Source: an uncultured Methanobrevibacter sp.
GTDB lineage: Archaea > Methanobacteriota > Methanobacteria > Methanobacteriales > Methanobacteriaceae
DNA: 64,000 nucleotides
Direction of reading: 5' to 3'
Assembly: GCF_900314615.1 (NCBI RefSeq)
Contig: NZ_OMWA01000019.1
Location: 1-64,000, forward strand
Part shown: positions 24,653 to 34,530 of the stretch, in pieces
Position numbering within the stretch: position 1 is the stretch's first letter
How the letters are laid out: each line of letters opens with the position of its first letter
Notes under the pieces: generated by a model
What the model was told of the DNA's origin: nothing
Seen by the model: only the letters and a program-made list of their open reading frames with translations
Databases searched by the model: none
Position numbers and translations under genes: made by a program

Positions 24653-24687
24653 AGAACAAAAAAAATAATTAAGGGATGAAATCCCTT
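24653..24687 (-). terminator. Hairpin terminator after the GGGtGRT gene
   Basis: AAGGGAT (24671-24677) pairs with ATCCCTT (24681-24687) around GAA; on the minus strand AATTATTTTTTTT follows. It overlaps the stop codon region of the GGGtGRT gene. Confidence 0.75.
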
Positions 24688-25684
24688 ATTTCATAGCTTT
24701 CTCAACAGCAACTGCAACAGCTACAGAAGCTCCGACCATAGGATTGTTACCCATTCCAATCAATCCCATCATTTCCACGTGAGCAGGGACGGAAGATGAT
24801 CCAGCAAACTGTGCATCTGAGTGCATTCTTCCTAAAGTATCTGTCATACCGTATGATGCCGGTCCTGCAGCCATGTTGTCAGGGTGGAGTGTTCTTCCTG
24901 TTCCTCCTCCTGATGCGACTGAGAAGTATTTTTTGCCCTGCAAGATACATTCTTTTTTGTATGTTCCGGCAACTGGATGCTGGAAACGTGTAGGGTTTGT
25001 TGAGTTACCTGTAATTGATACGTCAACTCCTTCAAGATGCATGATAGCTACTCCTTCACGTACATCATCAGCACCATAACATCTTACTTTTGCCCTTTCA
25101 CCATCAGAATAAGCTTTTTCCTTAACTACTTTAACTTCGCCGGTAAAGTAGTCAAATTCAGTTTCAACATGAGTGAATCCGTTGATTCTGGATATGATTA
25201 ATGCTGCATCTTTTCCAAGACCGTTCAATATTACTCTTAAAGGTTTTTCTCTTACCTCATTTGCAGAGTTTGCAATACCGATAGCTCCTTCAGCAGCTGC
25301 AAAACTTTCGTGACCTGCAAGGAATGCGAAACATTCACTTTCATCACTTAAAAGCATTGATGCAAGGTTTCCGTGTCCTAATCCTACTTGCCTGTCATCA
25401 GCTACACTTCCAGGAATACAGAATGCCTGAAGACCTTCACCTATTGCCTTTGCAGCTTCAGATGCTTTGATGCATCCCTGTTTTATAGCTATTGCAGCTC
25501 CAAGAGTGTATGCCCAGCAGGCATTTTCAAAACAGATTGGCTGAACGCCTTTGACAATTTCATAAGGGTCGAATCCTTTGTCAAGACAAATCTGTTTAGC
25601 TTCCTGGAGGTCTTTTATGCCATATTTTTCTAAAACCGGAGTGATCTGGTCAATTCTTCTTTCATAACTTTCAAATAAGCTCAT
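24686..25684 (-). CDS. GGGtGRT family protein
   Basis: 332 residues from ATG 25684 (GGAG 8 nt upstream). Name motif GGGTGRTLHPDN near residue 265, plus AFCIPGSVADDRQVGLGHGN, GHESFAAAEGAIGI and PAHVEMMGLIGMGNNP, all family hallmarks. The protein has no proven activity but is always found next to an Fe-S scaffold-like partner in anaerobes. Here it starts right after the NifU-like gene (25686-26378) ends, so the two are co-translated. A role in Fe-S cluster assembly or repair is the accepted guess. Confidence 0.9.
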   Translation of the reverse strand: MSLFESYERRIDQITPVLEKYGIKDLQEAKQICLDKGFDPYEIVKGVQPICFENACWAYTLGAAIAIKQGCIKASEAAKAIGEGLQAFCIPGSVADDRQVGLGHGNLASMLLSDESECFAFLAGHESFAAAEGAIGIANSANEVREKPLRVILNGLGKDAALIISRINGFTHVETEFDYFTGEVKVVKEKAYSDGERAKVRCYGADDVREGVAIMHLEGVDVSITGNSTNPTRFQHPVAGTYKKECILQGKKYFSVASGGGTGRTLHPDNMAAGPASYGMTDTLGRMHSDAQFAGSSSVPAHVEMMGLIGMGNNPMVGASVAVAVAVEKAMK

Positions 25685-25685
25685 T

Positions 25686-26378
25686 TTATTCACTCCTCGG
25701 ATCTATTTTTTTAGCTGCATCATCAAATCTTCCGTACTGGCCTGTTGCATTGTCAATAGCTTCCATAGGGTCAACACCTTCTTTGATTTGATCAAGCATT
25801 ACGCCTAAGTTAATGTATTTGTAACCTATAATTTCATCATCGCTGTCAAGGCCTATTTCTGTAATGTATCCTTCTGTAAGTTCAAGATACCTTGGACCTT
25901 TTTCTTTGGTTGAATATATTGTTCCTACCTGGCTTCTGTGACCTTTTCCCAAGTCTTCAAGTCCAGCACCGATTTGAAGACCTCCTTCAGAGAATGCTGA
26001 CTGAGTTCTTCCGTATACAATCTGGAGGAACAGTTCACGCATTGCAGTGTTGATTGCATCACAGACCAAATCGGTGTTCAATGCTTCAAGAATTGTTTTT
26101 CCAACAAGAATTTCACCAGCCATTGCTGCTGAGTGAGTCATTCCTGAACAACCTAATGTTTCTACCAATGCTTCTTCTATTATACCCTCTTTAACATTTA
26201 AAGTTAATTTACAACATCCTTGCTGCGGTGCGCACCAGCCGATACCGTGAGTGAAACCTGAAATATCAGATACTTCTTTTGCTTTAACCCATTTTCCTTC
26301 TTCAGGAATTGGAGCAGGGTCATGATTTGCACCTTTTCTAACAAGACACATATTTTCAATTTCTGTTGAATATATCAT
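25686..26378 (-). CDS. NifU/IscU-like iron-sulfur scaffold protein, partner of GGGtGRT
   Basis: 230 residues. Core with conserved cysteines GWCAPQQGCCKLTLNVK, ALVETLGCSGMTHSAAMAGE and a helical C-terminus. This is the long NifU-like scaffold paired with GGGtGRT in anaerobes. The first cysteine pattern differs from classic IscU. Transcribed first in the two-gene operon; the stop and the next ATG are 1 base apart. Nearby Fe-S genes in the window include the ferredoxin at 27005. Confidence 0.85.
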   Translation of the reverse strand: MIYSTEIENMCLVRKGANHDPAPIPEEGKWVKAKEVSDISGFTHGIGWCAPQQGCCKLTLNVKEGIIEEALVETLGCSGMTHSAAMAGEILVGKTILEALNTDLVCDAINTAMRELFLQIVYGRTQSAFSEGGLQIGAGLEDLGKGHRSQVGTIYSTKEKGPRYLELTEGYITEIGLDSDDEIIGYKYINLGVMLDQIKEGVDPMEAIDNATGQYGRFDDAAKKIDPRSE

Positions 26379-26515
26379 CTTCTTTCTCCAAATAATTTTT
26401 ACTGTTTTAATATATCTGGTTTTTAATTAAAGTATTTTTGCAAACTTCCCGATGTTAAATATATTTAACATAAATATTAAGTATAATGAAAATTATAAGT
26501 TTTTTTGGTGATAAC

Positions 26516-26812
26516 ATGGATTTCATATTAGTTTTAGCAAATATTGAACCAAAAGAAGGTTGTCAAGATAGTATTATAGAAGTTGCCGATGAATTGATAT
26601 TTGAAACCTTACAGGAAGAAGGTAATATTGATTATAAACTTTTAAAATCTATAAATGATGATTGTTTGACATTTGTTGAAAAATGGGAATCATTAGATGT
26701 TCTTAAAAGACATATGGCATCCCCTCACTTTTTAAACTTCGGCGAAGAAAGTGAAGAATTTATCAAAAATATGACTATTCAAGTTATAGGTGCTGATGAA
26801 CTCAGCCTATAA
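26516..26812 (+). CDS. Antibiotic biosynthesis monooxygenase-fold protein
   Basis: 98 residues from ATG 26516, with GGTG 6 nt upstream. Dimeric alpha/beta barrel pattern of the ABM/YgiN type: FILVLANIEPKEGCQDSIIE, then NIDYKLLKSINDDCLTFVEK, WESLDVLKRHMASPHF, and a last strand. Members include quinol monooxygenases and many proteins of unknown role. No neighbour in the same direction. Confidence 0.85.
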   Translation: MDFILVLANIEPKEGCQDSIIEVADELIFETLQEEGNIDYKLLKSINDDCLTFVEKWESLDVLKRHMASPHFLNFGEESEEFIKNMTIQVIGADELSL

Positions 26813-27004
26813 TTCTATTTTTTATTTTATAAATGTAGATAATCAAATTCAAATTTTTTAATTTAAACTATTTCTTTTATAATTTTAATGAAAGATTCAT
26901 TTAAACTGATAAGTTTTATATTAACTATTAAAATTATCAATTACTTCTTTTAGAATTGGATAATGGAATTTACAGAAAAAAATAAGAAGATGAAAATTTC
27001 ATCA

Positions 27005-27244
27005 TTAATTTACGGTAATGCAGTCATTAGGACAAATTGCCATGCATACCTTGCAGCTCCTGCATACCTGTGCGTCACGGACTGTTGAAACCTCATCGAC
27101 AATCATCAAAACATTGTTAGGACATGCAATGGAGCATTTCTCACAACCATCACATTCATCAGTGTTAATGTCAATGTGGCAATCCTCAACTACTTCTTCA
27201 GTTTTATCTTTCTTGTTTCTTTTAAAAAATGAACCTAAACCCAT
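27005..27244 (-). CDS. 2[4Fe-4S] ferredoxin
   Basis: 79 residues from ATG 27244 (GAGTG upstream). Two cluster motifs: CDGCEKCSIACP and CRSCKVCMAICP. A basic N-terminal 18-residue extension (FFKRNKKDKTEE) precedes the cluster domain, unusual for a plain ferredoxin. Transcribed after the 5TM sensor gene; the sensor's stop and this ATG are 1 base apart, implying a functional link between them. Confidence 0.92.
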   Translation of the reverse strand: MGLGSFFKRNKKDKTEEVVEDCHIDINTDECDGCEKCSIACPNNVLMIVDEVSTVRDAQVCRSCKVCMAICPNDCITVN

Positions 27245-27245
27245 A

Positions 27246-28256
27246 TCAGTCACTCTCTTTTGATTTGTTTTCATTCAGTTTCTCTTCCAGTTTCTCAATC
27301 CGTTCTTCATATTTTTTTAAGGAAGTTTTTAACTCTTCAAGTTCAGTTTCAGGATCTTTATCATCGTCAGATTCCTCATCTCTTGTTTCAGATATAACCA
27401 GCTTAAAGAGAATTATTCCGACAACAGCTGCAAATGCCATAGGTGCATAGATATTAAGGATTATAGGAATACTTTCTACTCCGCAGCAGACGATAATCAT
27501 CAGCATTTCAAAACCAATAAATAAAAACATTAGAATTGCTGATTGGTGAGTTCTTAAAAATCTTTTTCCATTCCAGATATATACAGCACTTGAGAGAAAT
27601 CCGCAGATGACTGTTGAAATAGCACATGGAACAACAGTAAGGCCTCCCAGACATAATCTTAAAGCACCACAGAGAAAAGCCGTTGGAATTCCTACAATAG
27701 GTCCTCCGAACATTCCTGCCATCATTACAGTCATAGTCCTCACATTAGATGAATAACTTCCATAATCCAGAGACATGAATGTTGCAAGAAAGCCCAACAT
27801 CAAGAAAAATATCATACAGAAAATTTTATCCCTGCGAGTGTAGTCACGGACAATAAGAGATTTCATAAATTTCAGCCTGATTGCTAAAATCAAGATAATC
27901 AGAACAATTGCCAAAATCATGAACATATCAACGAAAGGTTCCAAAGAGAGAAAATCATTAGCTATTGAATTAAAATATGATACTGACAGACCCAACATAC
28001 CCATTATGAGAAGATATCCTATTTCATATAATGCACTGTCACCCAATGACCTTAATCTTGGCAGTCTTGAAGATATAAAACCGAATATGATTAGAACTGA
28101 AGCTATTGTAGCGTAATTTTCCAAATCAGAAATAGAAAATTGAAAAACATTTTTTGAAGATTCTAAAATTATAATTACCCATAATGCCACATTCACTATC
28201 AGCAGCAGCAGATAGGTTAACTTAATTTTATTGTCCAGCTTGTTAATAGTCTTCAT
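27246..28256 (-). CDS. LytS/5TM-type membrane sensor with C-terminal coiled coil
   Basis: 336 residues, eight or so membrane helices. The core VRTMTVMMAGMFGGPIVGIP and CGALRLCLGG matches the 5TM LytS/YehU receptor domain (PF07694). After the last helix the protein ends in a charged coiled coil (ETELEELKTSLKKYEERIEK) with no histidine kinase or GGDEF domain, so it needs an output partner. The ferredoxin gene directly downstream is the obvious candidate. It could be a bare sensor or have a redox-linked role. Confidence 0.75.
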   Translation of the reverse strand: MKTINKLDNKIKLTYLLLLIVNVALWVIIILESSKNVFQFSISDLENYATIASVLIIFGFISSRLPRLRSLGDSALYEIGYLLIMGMLGLSVSYFNSIANDFLSLEPFVDMFMILAIVLIILILAIRLKFMKSLIVRDYTRRDKIFCMIFFLMLGFLATFMSLDYGSYSSNVRTMTVMMAGMFGGPIVGIPTAFLCGALRLCLGGLTVVPCAISTVICGFLSSAVYIWNGKRFLRTHQSAILMFLFIGFEMLMIIVCCGVESIPIILNIYAPMAFAAVVGIILFKLVISETRDEESDDDKDPETELEELKTSLKKYEERIEKLEEKLNENKSKESD

Positions 28257-28390
28257 ATGATATCCTCATAATCAAAAGTCAGTTAATATTAATTTAATCA
28301 AACAACTATTTAAAAAATTTTATTTGAACAATAAATTTTTTAAAAACATTGATAAATTGTAAAAAAAATAGTGAAAAATAATTTAAAATA

Positions 28391-28424
28391 AAAAAAAGAA
28401 ATAAGTGATTTTGGTCACTTATTT
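28391..28424 (-). terminator. Hairpin terminator of the giant surface protein gene
   Basis: AAATAAGTGA (28399-28408) pairs perfectly with TCACTTATTT (28415-28424) around TTTTGG; on the minus strand CTTTTTTTTATTTT follows. The 10-bp stem includes the stop codon region of the gene at 28419. Confidence 0.8.
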
Positions 28425-31400
28425 AACAGTAATTTTAACCTTTTTAGTTACTTTATTGAAATTGGAGTTTCCGGAATATGTAACAACAGCTGTGAAAGCT
28501 CCTTTTTTAGTTAATTTGGTAAGTTTAAATGTTGCCTGTCCTTTTGTGTTTGTAGTAGCCTTATATGTTTTACCGTTGACTTTTATGGTGATTTTCTGTT
28601 TTTTATAAACTTTGTTTTTATTTGTTTTTAAGGTAACCACGTATTTTTTGGTCTTATCTTTAACTTTAAAGGTCTTTTTAGCTGCAGTTAATTTCGGAGT
28701 TGCCTTTTTAACTACAACTTTAACTGTCTTTGTAATTCCGTCAATATTGTCTTCGCCGGCATAGGTTATTTCTGCATAATAGGTTTTTGCACCTAATGAT
28801 GCAGGAACTGTGATTTCAGCATCTCCTTCACTTGAAATTACAGCAGGATAAACTTTATTGTTCAATTTGACAGTTATAATACTTCCGGCCAGAATATTGC
28901 CTCTGGTATCTTTCAGTGTCATGACAATCTTTTTGCTGGTTCCGTAAGTGGTTGTAACACCTGAAGCTGTTAAAACAGATGCAATTCTGTAAACTGTAAA
29001 TGGAGTGGATTTTGAAACTGGATTGTATGCATCATTTCCATTATAGGTAACTTTAACCTGATATTCACCAGGGTCAATACCGTCAAGTATACATTCTCCG
29101 CCTTCGAGTGGAATTTCATAAAGTTCTCCATTATCAAATACAAATTCAACAACACCTGTAGCTGCTTTCGGTAAAACAACTTTTAAAACATTTACTCCAT
29201 CCTTTTTAACTACAGATACATCAAATGTTGGAGTTGATTTTGTAATAACCAGTTTGGAATCTTTGATTTCTCCGGTAACAGGATTTACAGCAGATACAGT
29301 ATATTCGCCTTTATCCAAAGTAGGTTCGAAAGTTGCAATACCTTCGCTGCTGGTTGTTTGTTTGTATTCCTGATTACCTACTTTAAATGTAACCTGAGTA
29401 TTTTTGATTAGATTACCGTTAGTGTCCCTGAATTCCGCACTCAATTTTGAGTATGAAACATCTTCAGTACTACTTGTGACAGTAATTGTCGATTTTACAG
29501 TAATTTCAGAAAAAACAGTCTTATCGTCGAAACTGCAGTATACACTGTAAGTTCCAGGGTTTAATTTTTCATTAAGTGTAGCAACACCCCTACTGTCAGT
29601 TGTAATATTATATACTTTATCAGCGATAGTCACGGTTACAGTTTCACCGCTGACAGGGTTATTGAAGTTAGTTAAAGTAACTGCGAATTTTTCAGAACCA
29701 CCATAATATTTTGTTACTATTGGGGCAGTTATTGTGTAGTTTGTATGCTCATAAGTAAAATTCATAGTCTCTGACATAATATTGTTGAAGTTAGGATCTC
29801 CGATATAATTCGCATATACATCATATGAACCTTCATCAAGAACGATTAATGCAAGTATTGCTTGACCTCCTTCAATAATAGTGACATACTTATTTGACCC
29901 CATAGTAAATATAACATTACCGACTGCAGAAGTCTGTGTGAAACTAGCAGTTATAAATACAGAATCTCCACGTTTGGATTTAGAAATTGAAAGTGTAGGA
30001 GTTGTTTTAAAGATTGTTATCTTTGACTGTTTTTTCTCACCGTTGTACAGGTTTACAGCTGTAACAGTGTGAGTTCCGACAGGCAGGTCAACATCTGCAC
30101 TTGCATATCCGTATTCATCAGTGACTGCTCCATATTCTTTTCCGTTAACAATGAATTTAACATCTTTATTTTCCAGAGGTTTTAAATCAGTTCCGACATA
30201 ATAGTTGAAAGTTGCCTCTACTTTGGAATCTAAATACTGACCGCTTAAATCATCCATATCAATTGTGGATTCAACGAAAAGATATTTCATTAATGACTGA
30301 CCTTTGTATTCAAATAATACCACATATTCACCCACTTCCAAATCAGGTCTGAAAATAGCTTGTCCATTTTCATCAGTTGTAGCATTATATTTTATATTTC
30401 CTATTGTTGCATAAACGACTTCGCCTTTGACACCAACCCATTTTACTTTGCCATTTTCAGTTTCTTTTTTAAGTATAGTAGCTATAGTTCCTGCACTGCC
30501 GTAATAACCTAAAAAATCACTTGAAGATAATGTATATGGATTTTCGGTGACTGAAAATTCTCTTGTGTCTGAAGAAACTTTAAAGTTGCCGTCACCTGAA
30601 AAAATTGCAGATACTGTATAATCTCCGTTTGCAAAGGCATTGGCTAGTGTATAACTAGCATAAGCAACAATCCTATTTTCATCATTTATACGTGTATAAT
30701 TGGCATTAGCTTTATACACTTTATCCCCAATAACGAAATTGACATGAGGATTATTTTTTTCGAAACGTGTCATTACAGTAAGAGTTGCATTAGTATCAAT
30801 AAATGCGTTAAATGTGACTGAAGAACCTGACTGAGTAATTGAAAGTATACATGATGTATCTACAGGCATTATATCCAATAGGAACTGTTTTTTCTCACCG
30901 GTGACAGGGTTTGAAACTGATACTAAATATTTGGACACTGGTAAGCTAACTTTAGAGGAAGCTCCACCTGCAGCATCAGTGATTGCATCAGCTTTAGTGT
31001 TAAACTGAGCATTTACTCCATAAAGATCAATATCGAATGTAACTTTTGCATTTGTAAGAGCATTACCGTCAGTATTTAAAAAGGATGCTGAAATTTGAGA
31101 ATCACCATATTCCTGAGTGAGATCATTGGTAACAATTGTTGATAAAACTGTGAATTTGGATGTTGCAACTTTTCCACCATATACAGCAGAAATCTGATAT
31201 GTTCCAACAGTCAAGTTCAAATCACGGACAATCTGACCGTTAGCATCACTTTTTGCTACAGTGTATTCTTTTCCATTTACTAAAATTCTAACATTTGCAC
31301 CGCTTAAAGCTTTACCGTCGTTAGTTAATGTAACTGCATAATTTCCAGATGCTCCATAGAATTTAGATACATCATTTGCCTGAATAACTAAATCTGCCTG

Positions 31401-34268
31401 AGGAGTTTTGACTACATTAGCCTGGAATTTTATGACATTGGAAGTCACTCTACTGGATTTGAATTGAGCTGAAATATCATATGTTCCTTCTTTATCAAAG
31501 GAGATGTTTAAAACAGCATTTCCGTTTTCAACTTTGGCAAAGTAACTTTGACCGTTGATTGTGAATTCTACAAGACCGTCAATTGGATGGTTTACTCCAT
31601 CAACAACATAATTTTGAGGAAGATTTAATTGAATATTGACTAAATCATTAACGTTAATGCTGCTGAAAGGATTGGAGCCTCCACCTAACTGGTCTACATC
31701 GATGGATATTTCATTTAAACTTTTTGAACGGGCGAATGCTTTTATACAAGCTACACCCTGAGCATTTTTATATAAATCATTCCAAGTAGAACCATCGGTA
31801 CTGAAAAATGAAATGTCTTCACAGGAAATTATATTATCAATACCTTTTGCTGTACAAAGTGGGAAGTAAACCTGTCCTTCATTGAAAATCTTGATTGCAA
31901 TTTCGAATGTGTCTCCTTTTTTCAAATTAACTTCTTTATCAAACGGAATTGTATAATATCCTTTATAATCAGAGGAGCCGTTCTGTGAAGTTACAAGTTC
32001 TCCGTTCAGGTAGACATAAGCTGTGAAATTAGTAGGTTCATCAAAGTATGTTGAAAATGCAGACAATATTTCATCATTTTTAGCAGTGAACTTATTTTTT
32101 ATATAAACTACGCCACCAGACAAGCTATGAAAATCGCTTTTTCCTGCAAAATCATACTGGTATACATTGCTGTACTCTCGCTCATCATCAAAGATGAATG
32201 TATAACCGTAGCTGATAGGCTGCTGGTAGGAAAGGTATCCGTAACCGTTATATCCCCAATCGGAACCCCAGCTGTTTTTAATTATCCATGCACCAAGTGC
32301 CTTATTTCCTAAAAAGTCACTACTGGTGAATTCATCATCCCATCCGACAATGGTAACTGCGTGACCCTGATTTGCAGATAAATCAATACCGATTGAAACA
32401 GCACCATATTTCAATACTGCCTTTTTGATTTCGTCATTGTCATAGAAATTTTTCCGCTCAGGCAAAATGCAGACATTCTGAACATGGATTAAAGAATCAA
32501 ATATTTTAGATATTGCTGAGTGATCATCATAAACATCATATTCGTCATATATCGGACCGAACCAGCTTGCAAGATAAGCTATAAACATATAGAGGTTTCC
32601 ACCGTTGTTTACTCCAGCATCCAAATCAAACAGGGAATATTCTGACATCAGGTTTTTAACGTTTTCTTCAGAAAAATCATAAGCAATTCCGGTTGCTTTT
32701 TTAATGCATGCTTCCAATGTGGCAATACCTGAAAATGCCCAACAGTTTCCTCCCTGAATCTGGTCTTTGACCGGAGTAATATATCCGTATTTTCTTGAAT
32801 CGTAAAATGTTGGTATAACTTCAATTGATTCCGGTGAGAATTTAATTACAGGAACTGATTCATAATAATCAATATTATAAACATTTCCATATACTAAAAG
32901 AACATAAGTGTTATCATAAGTGTTTCCATTTTCTGTGACCTTAACATTATCTCCGTCAATAAATACGATTACTCCTTCATCAGCTTTTGAATCGACAAAC
33001 TGGTTGTTTGATAATTCGAATGAATCTGAAAATCTGTTAAATATGCTTCCTCCGGTTTCAGCCTGGGTTTTGTTGAAGATATTTTTTGAAAGGACAATGT
33101 TTCCGTACATATTGTAGATAGAACCGCCGTAATATTCAGCATGGTTATTTATGAATTTGGTATTGGTAACTGTTGAATTAGATTTTAAGTTACAGATTGC
33201 TCCTCCAAAATCGGAATAACCGTCTGTGAATGTGGAATCAGCAATATTTAATGTTATTCCAGTGGAATATATTGCACCACCTGCATCACCTAATGACTTA
33301 TAATTAGTAAATATGACATTGTTGATGTCTAATCTGCCTGAAAATGCAGCAATTACACCACCGAAACTATTAGATTGAGATTTAGTAAACTGAGAATCTT
33401 TCAAATACAGGTCAGTTGAATTGGAATATATTACACCACCATATTTGGAATTAGTAAGTTCAAATGAGGACTTAATAATTTTGAAATTGGATTTAATACT
33501 GTAAATTGCACCTCCAAAGTTGCTTGCAGTGGAATTGTAAAATTTACAGTTTTGAATGTTTGCAATAGTATTATATGCAGCTATAACTCCACCTGACAAT
33601 GCAATATTGTTTTTAAAATCACAATTTGTTAAATTTAAAGTAGTCTTTTTATTTGAAGGAGTGTCACAGATAATTACTCCACCATATGAAGAATCATAGT
33701 ATTTGGACACATATGAATAAGACAAACTTGGCATATTATCAGGATTAAAACCTACACTGTCCTGGAATACAACATTCTCAGCTATCAGATTAGCCTGATT
33801 GTTAATGTGAACACCTATCATTGTTAAGTTTTTCAAAACAAAATAAGAATTATCAGTAACAGTAAAATCAAACTTGTGTGATAAGCCAGACTGCAAAATA
33901 GTATTTTCGGAACCTATAAATGTTGTCGGATATTTTGAAGAAGAATAAATTGAGTTTGCCTCAGAAATAGTATACACACCATCAGCGAAATAAACTGTAT
34001 CACCGTAATTTATCCTGTCAGCTTTATAAACTTTATATGGATTTGATTGGGAACCATCTCCATCACTACTAGCAGATGCATCAAAGTAAACCGCAGAAGT
34101 GGACAATGAACTGCTTGCCTGCAGATTCGTATCATTTACATCATTTCCGGTTACTTGAAGCACCTGTACATCTGTTTCATCTGTTATGTCATTTGCAAAA
34201 ACGCCTGAGACTGTAAACATCAGACATATTACCATGCAAATTAATAACATTATCTTTTTACTTTTCAT
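28419..34268 (-). CDS. Giant adhesin-like protein: beta-helix, papain-like protease, Ig repeats
   Basis: 1949 residues from ATG 34268 (GGTG upstream). Signal peptide at 1-26. About 55-460: parallel beta-helix of Pmp type, with repeated GGVI/GGAI and 'F.N..' motifs. About 485-715: C1 papain-like domain with Gln-x5-Cys in QIQGGNCWAF (C509), His636 in GHAVTIVGWDD and Asn665 in IIKNSWGSDWGYNGYGYL, so the triad is complete. About 715-860: lectin-like domain usual after such proteases. About 900-1949: eight or more Ig-like repeats with 'Y.GS..F.VTL' and a Lys-rich C-terminal one (KKVKITVK). No LPXTG or pseudomurein-binding repeat is obvious; anchoring may be through the last Ig-like domain. Confidence 0.9.
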   Translation of the reverse strand: MKSKKIMLLICMVICLMFTVSGVFANDITDETDVQVLQVTGNDVNDTNLQASSSLSTSAVYFDASASSDGDGSQSNPYKVYKADRINYGDTVYFADGVYTISEANSIYSSSKYPTTFIGSENTILQSGLSHKFDFTVTDNSYFVLKNLTMIGVHINNQANLIAENVVFQDSVGFNPDNMPSLSYSYVSKYYDSSYGGVIICDTPSNKKTTLNLTNCDFKNNIALSGGVIAAYNTIANIQNCKFYNSTASNFGGAIYSIKSNFKIIKSSFELTNSKYGGVIYSNSTDLYLKDSQFTKSQSNSFGGVIAAFSGRLDINNVIFTNYKSLGDAGGAIYSTGITLNIADSTFTDGYSDFGGAICNLKSNSTVTNTKFINNHAEYYGGSIYNMYGNIVLSKNIFNKTQAETGGSIFNRFSDSFELSNNQFVDSKADEGVIVFIDGDNVKVTENGNTYDNTYVLLVYGNVYNIDYYESVPVIKFSPESIEVIPTFYDSRKYGYITPVKDQIQGGNCWAFSGIATLEACIKKATGIAYDFSEENVKNLMSEYSLFDLDAGVNNGGNLYMFIAYLASWFGPIYDEYDVYDDHSAISKIFDSLIHVQNVCILPERKNFYDNDEIKKAVLKYGAVSIGIDLSANQGHAVTIVGWDDEFTSSDFLGNKALGAWIIKNSWGSDWGYNGYGYLSYQQPISYGYTFIFDDEREYSNVYQYDFAGKSDFHSLSGGVVYIKNKFTAKNDEILSAFSTYFDEPTNFTAYVYLNGELVTSQNGSSDYKGYYTIPFDKEVNLKKGDTFEIAIKIFNEGQVYFPLCTAKGIDNIISCEDISFFSTDGSTWNDLYKNAQGVACIKAFARSKSLNEISIDVDQLGGGSNPFSSINVNDLVNIQLNLPQNYVVDGVNHPIDGLVEFTINGQSYFAKVENGNAVLNISFDKEGTYDISAQFKSSRVTSNVIKFQANVVKTPQADLVIQANDVSKFYGASGNYAVTLTNDGKALSGANVRILVNGKEYTVAKSDANGQIVRDLNLTVGTYQISAVYGGKVATSKFTVLSTIVTNDLTQEYGDSQISASFLNTDGNALTNAKVTFDIDLYGVNAQFNTKADAITDAAGGASSKVSLPVSKYLVSVSNPVTGEKKQFLLDIMPVDTSCILSITQSGSSVTFNAFIDTNATLTVMTRFEKNNPHVNFVIGDKVYKANANYTRINDENRIVAYASYTLANAFANGDYTVSAIFSGDGNFKVSSDTREFSVTENPYTLSSSDFLGYYGSAGTIATILKKETENGKVKWVGVKGEVVYATIGNIKYNATTDENGQAIFRPDLEVGEYVVLFEYKGQSLMKYLFVESTIDMDDLSGQYLDSKVEATFNYYVGTDLKPLENKDVKFIVNGKEYGAVTDEYGYASADVDLPVGTHTVTAVNLYNGEKKQSKITIFKTTPTLSISKSKRGDSVFITASFTQTSAVGNVIFTMGSNKYVTIIEGGQAILALIVLDEGSYDVYANYIGDPNFNNIMSETMNFTYEHTNYTITAPIVTKYYGGSEKFAVTLTNFNNPVSGETVTVTIADKVYNITTDSRGVATLNEKLNPGTYSVYCSFDDKTVFSEITVKSTITVTSSTEDVSYSKLSAEFRDTNGNLIKNTQVTFKVGNQEYKQTTSSEGIATFEPTLDKGEYTVSAVNPVTGEIKDSKLVITKSTPTFDVSVVKKDGVNVLKVVLPKAATGVVEFVFDNGELYEIPLEGGECILDGIDPGEYQVKVTYNGNDAYNPVSKSTPFTVYRIASVLTASGVTTTYGTSKKIVMTLKDTRGNILAGSIITVKLNNKVYPAVISSEGDAEITVPASLGAKTYYAEITYAGEDNIDGITKTVKVVVKKATPKLTAAKKTFKVKDKTKKYVVTLKTNKNKVYKKQKITIKVNGKTYKATTNTKGQATFKLTKLTKKGAFTAVVTYSGNSNFNKVTKKVKITVK

Positions 34269-34502
34269 TAAAAACACCGGAATTTTATTTGAAAATTATA
34301 TTTTCTGAATATTATACACTTATTTTTGTTATTATACATATATTAATGTAATTGAAAAAAAAGCTCAAAAACCTATGTAAAAATATTATTTTTTCAAATA
34401 TCAATTAAATACGGACATATGTTAGAGAAACATAATTTTAGACAATATTCAAAAAAAATCAATGAATATCAAAAAAGTAACCTAATTTTAAACTTAAGAA
34501 TT

Positions 34503-34530
34503 AAAAAAAAGTAAATCCCAAAAAGGGATT
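34503..34530 (-). terminator. Hairpin terminator of the hydrolase gene
   Basis: AATCCC (34514-34519) pairs with GGGATT (34525-34530) around AAAAA; on the minus strand ACTTTTTTTTAA follows. The stem overlaps the stop codon of the gene at 34529. Confidence 0.7.
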
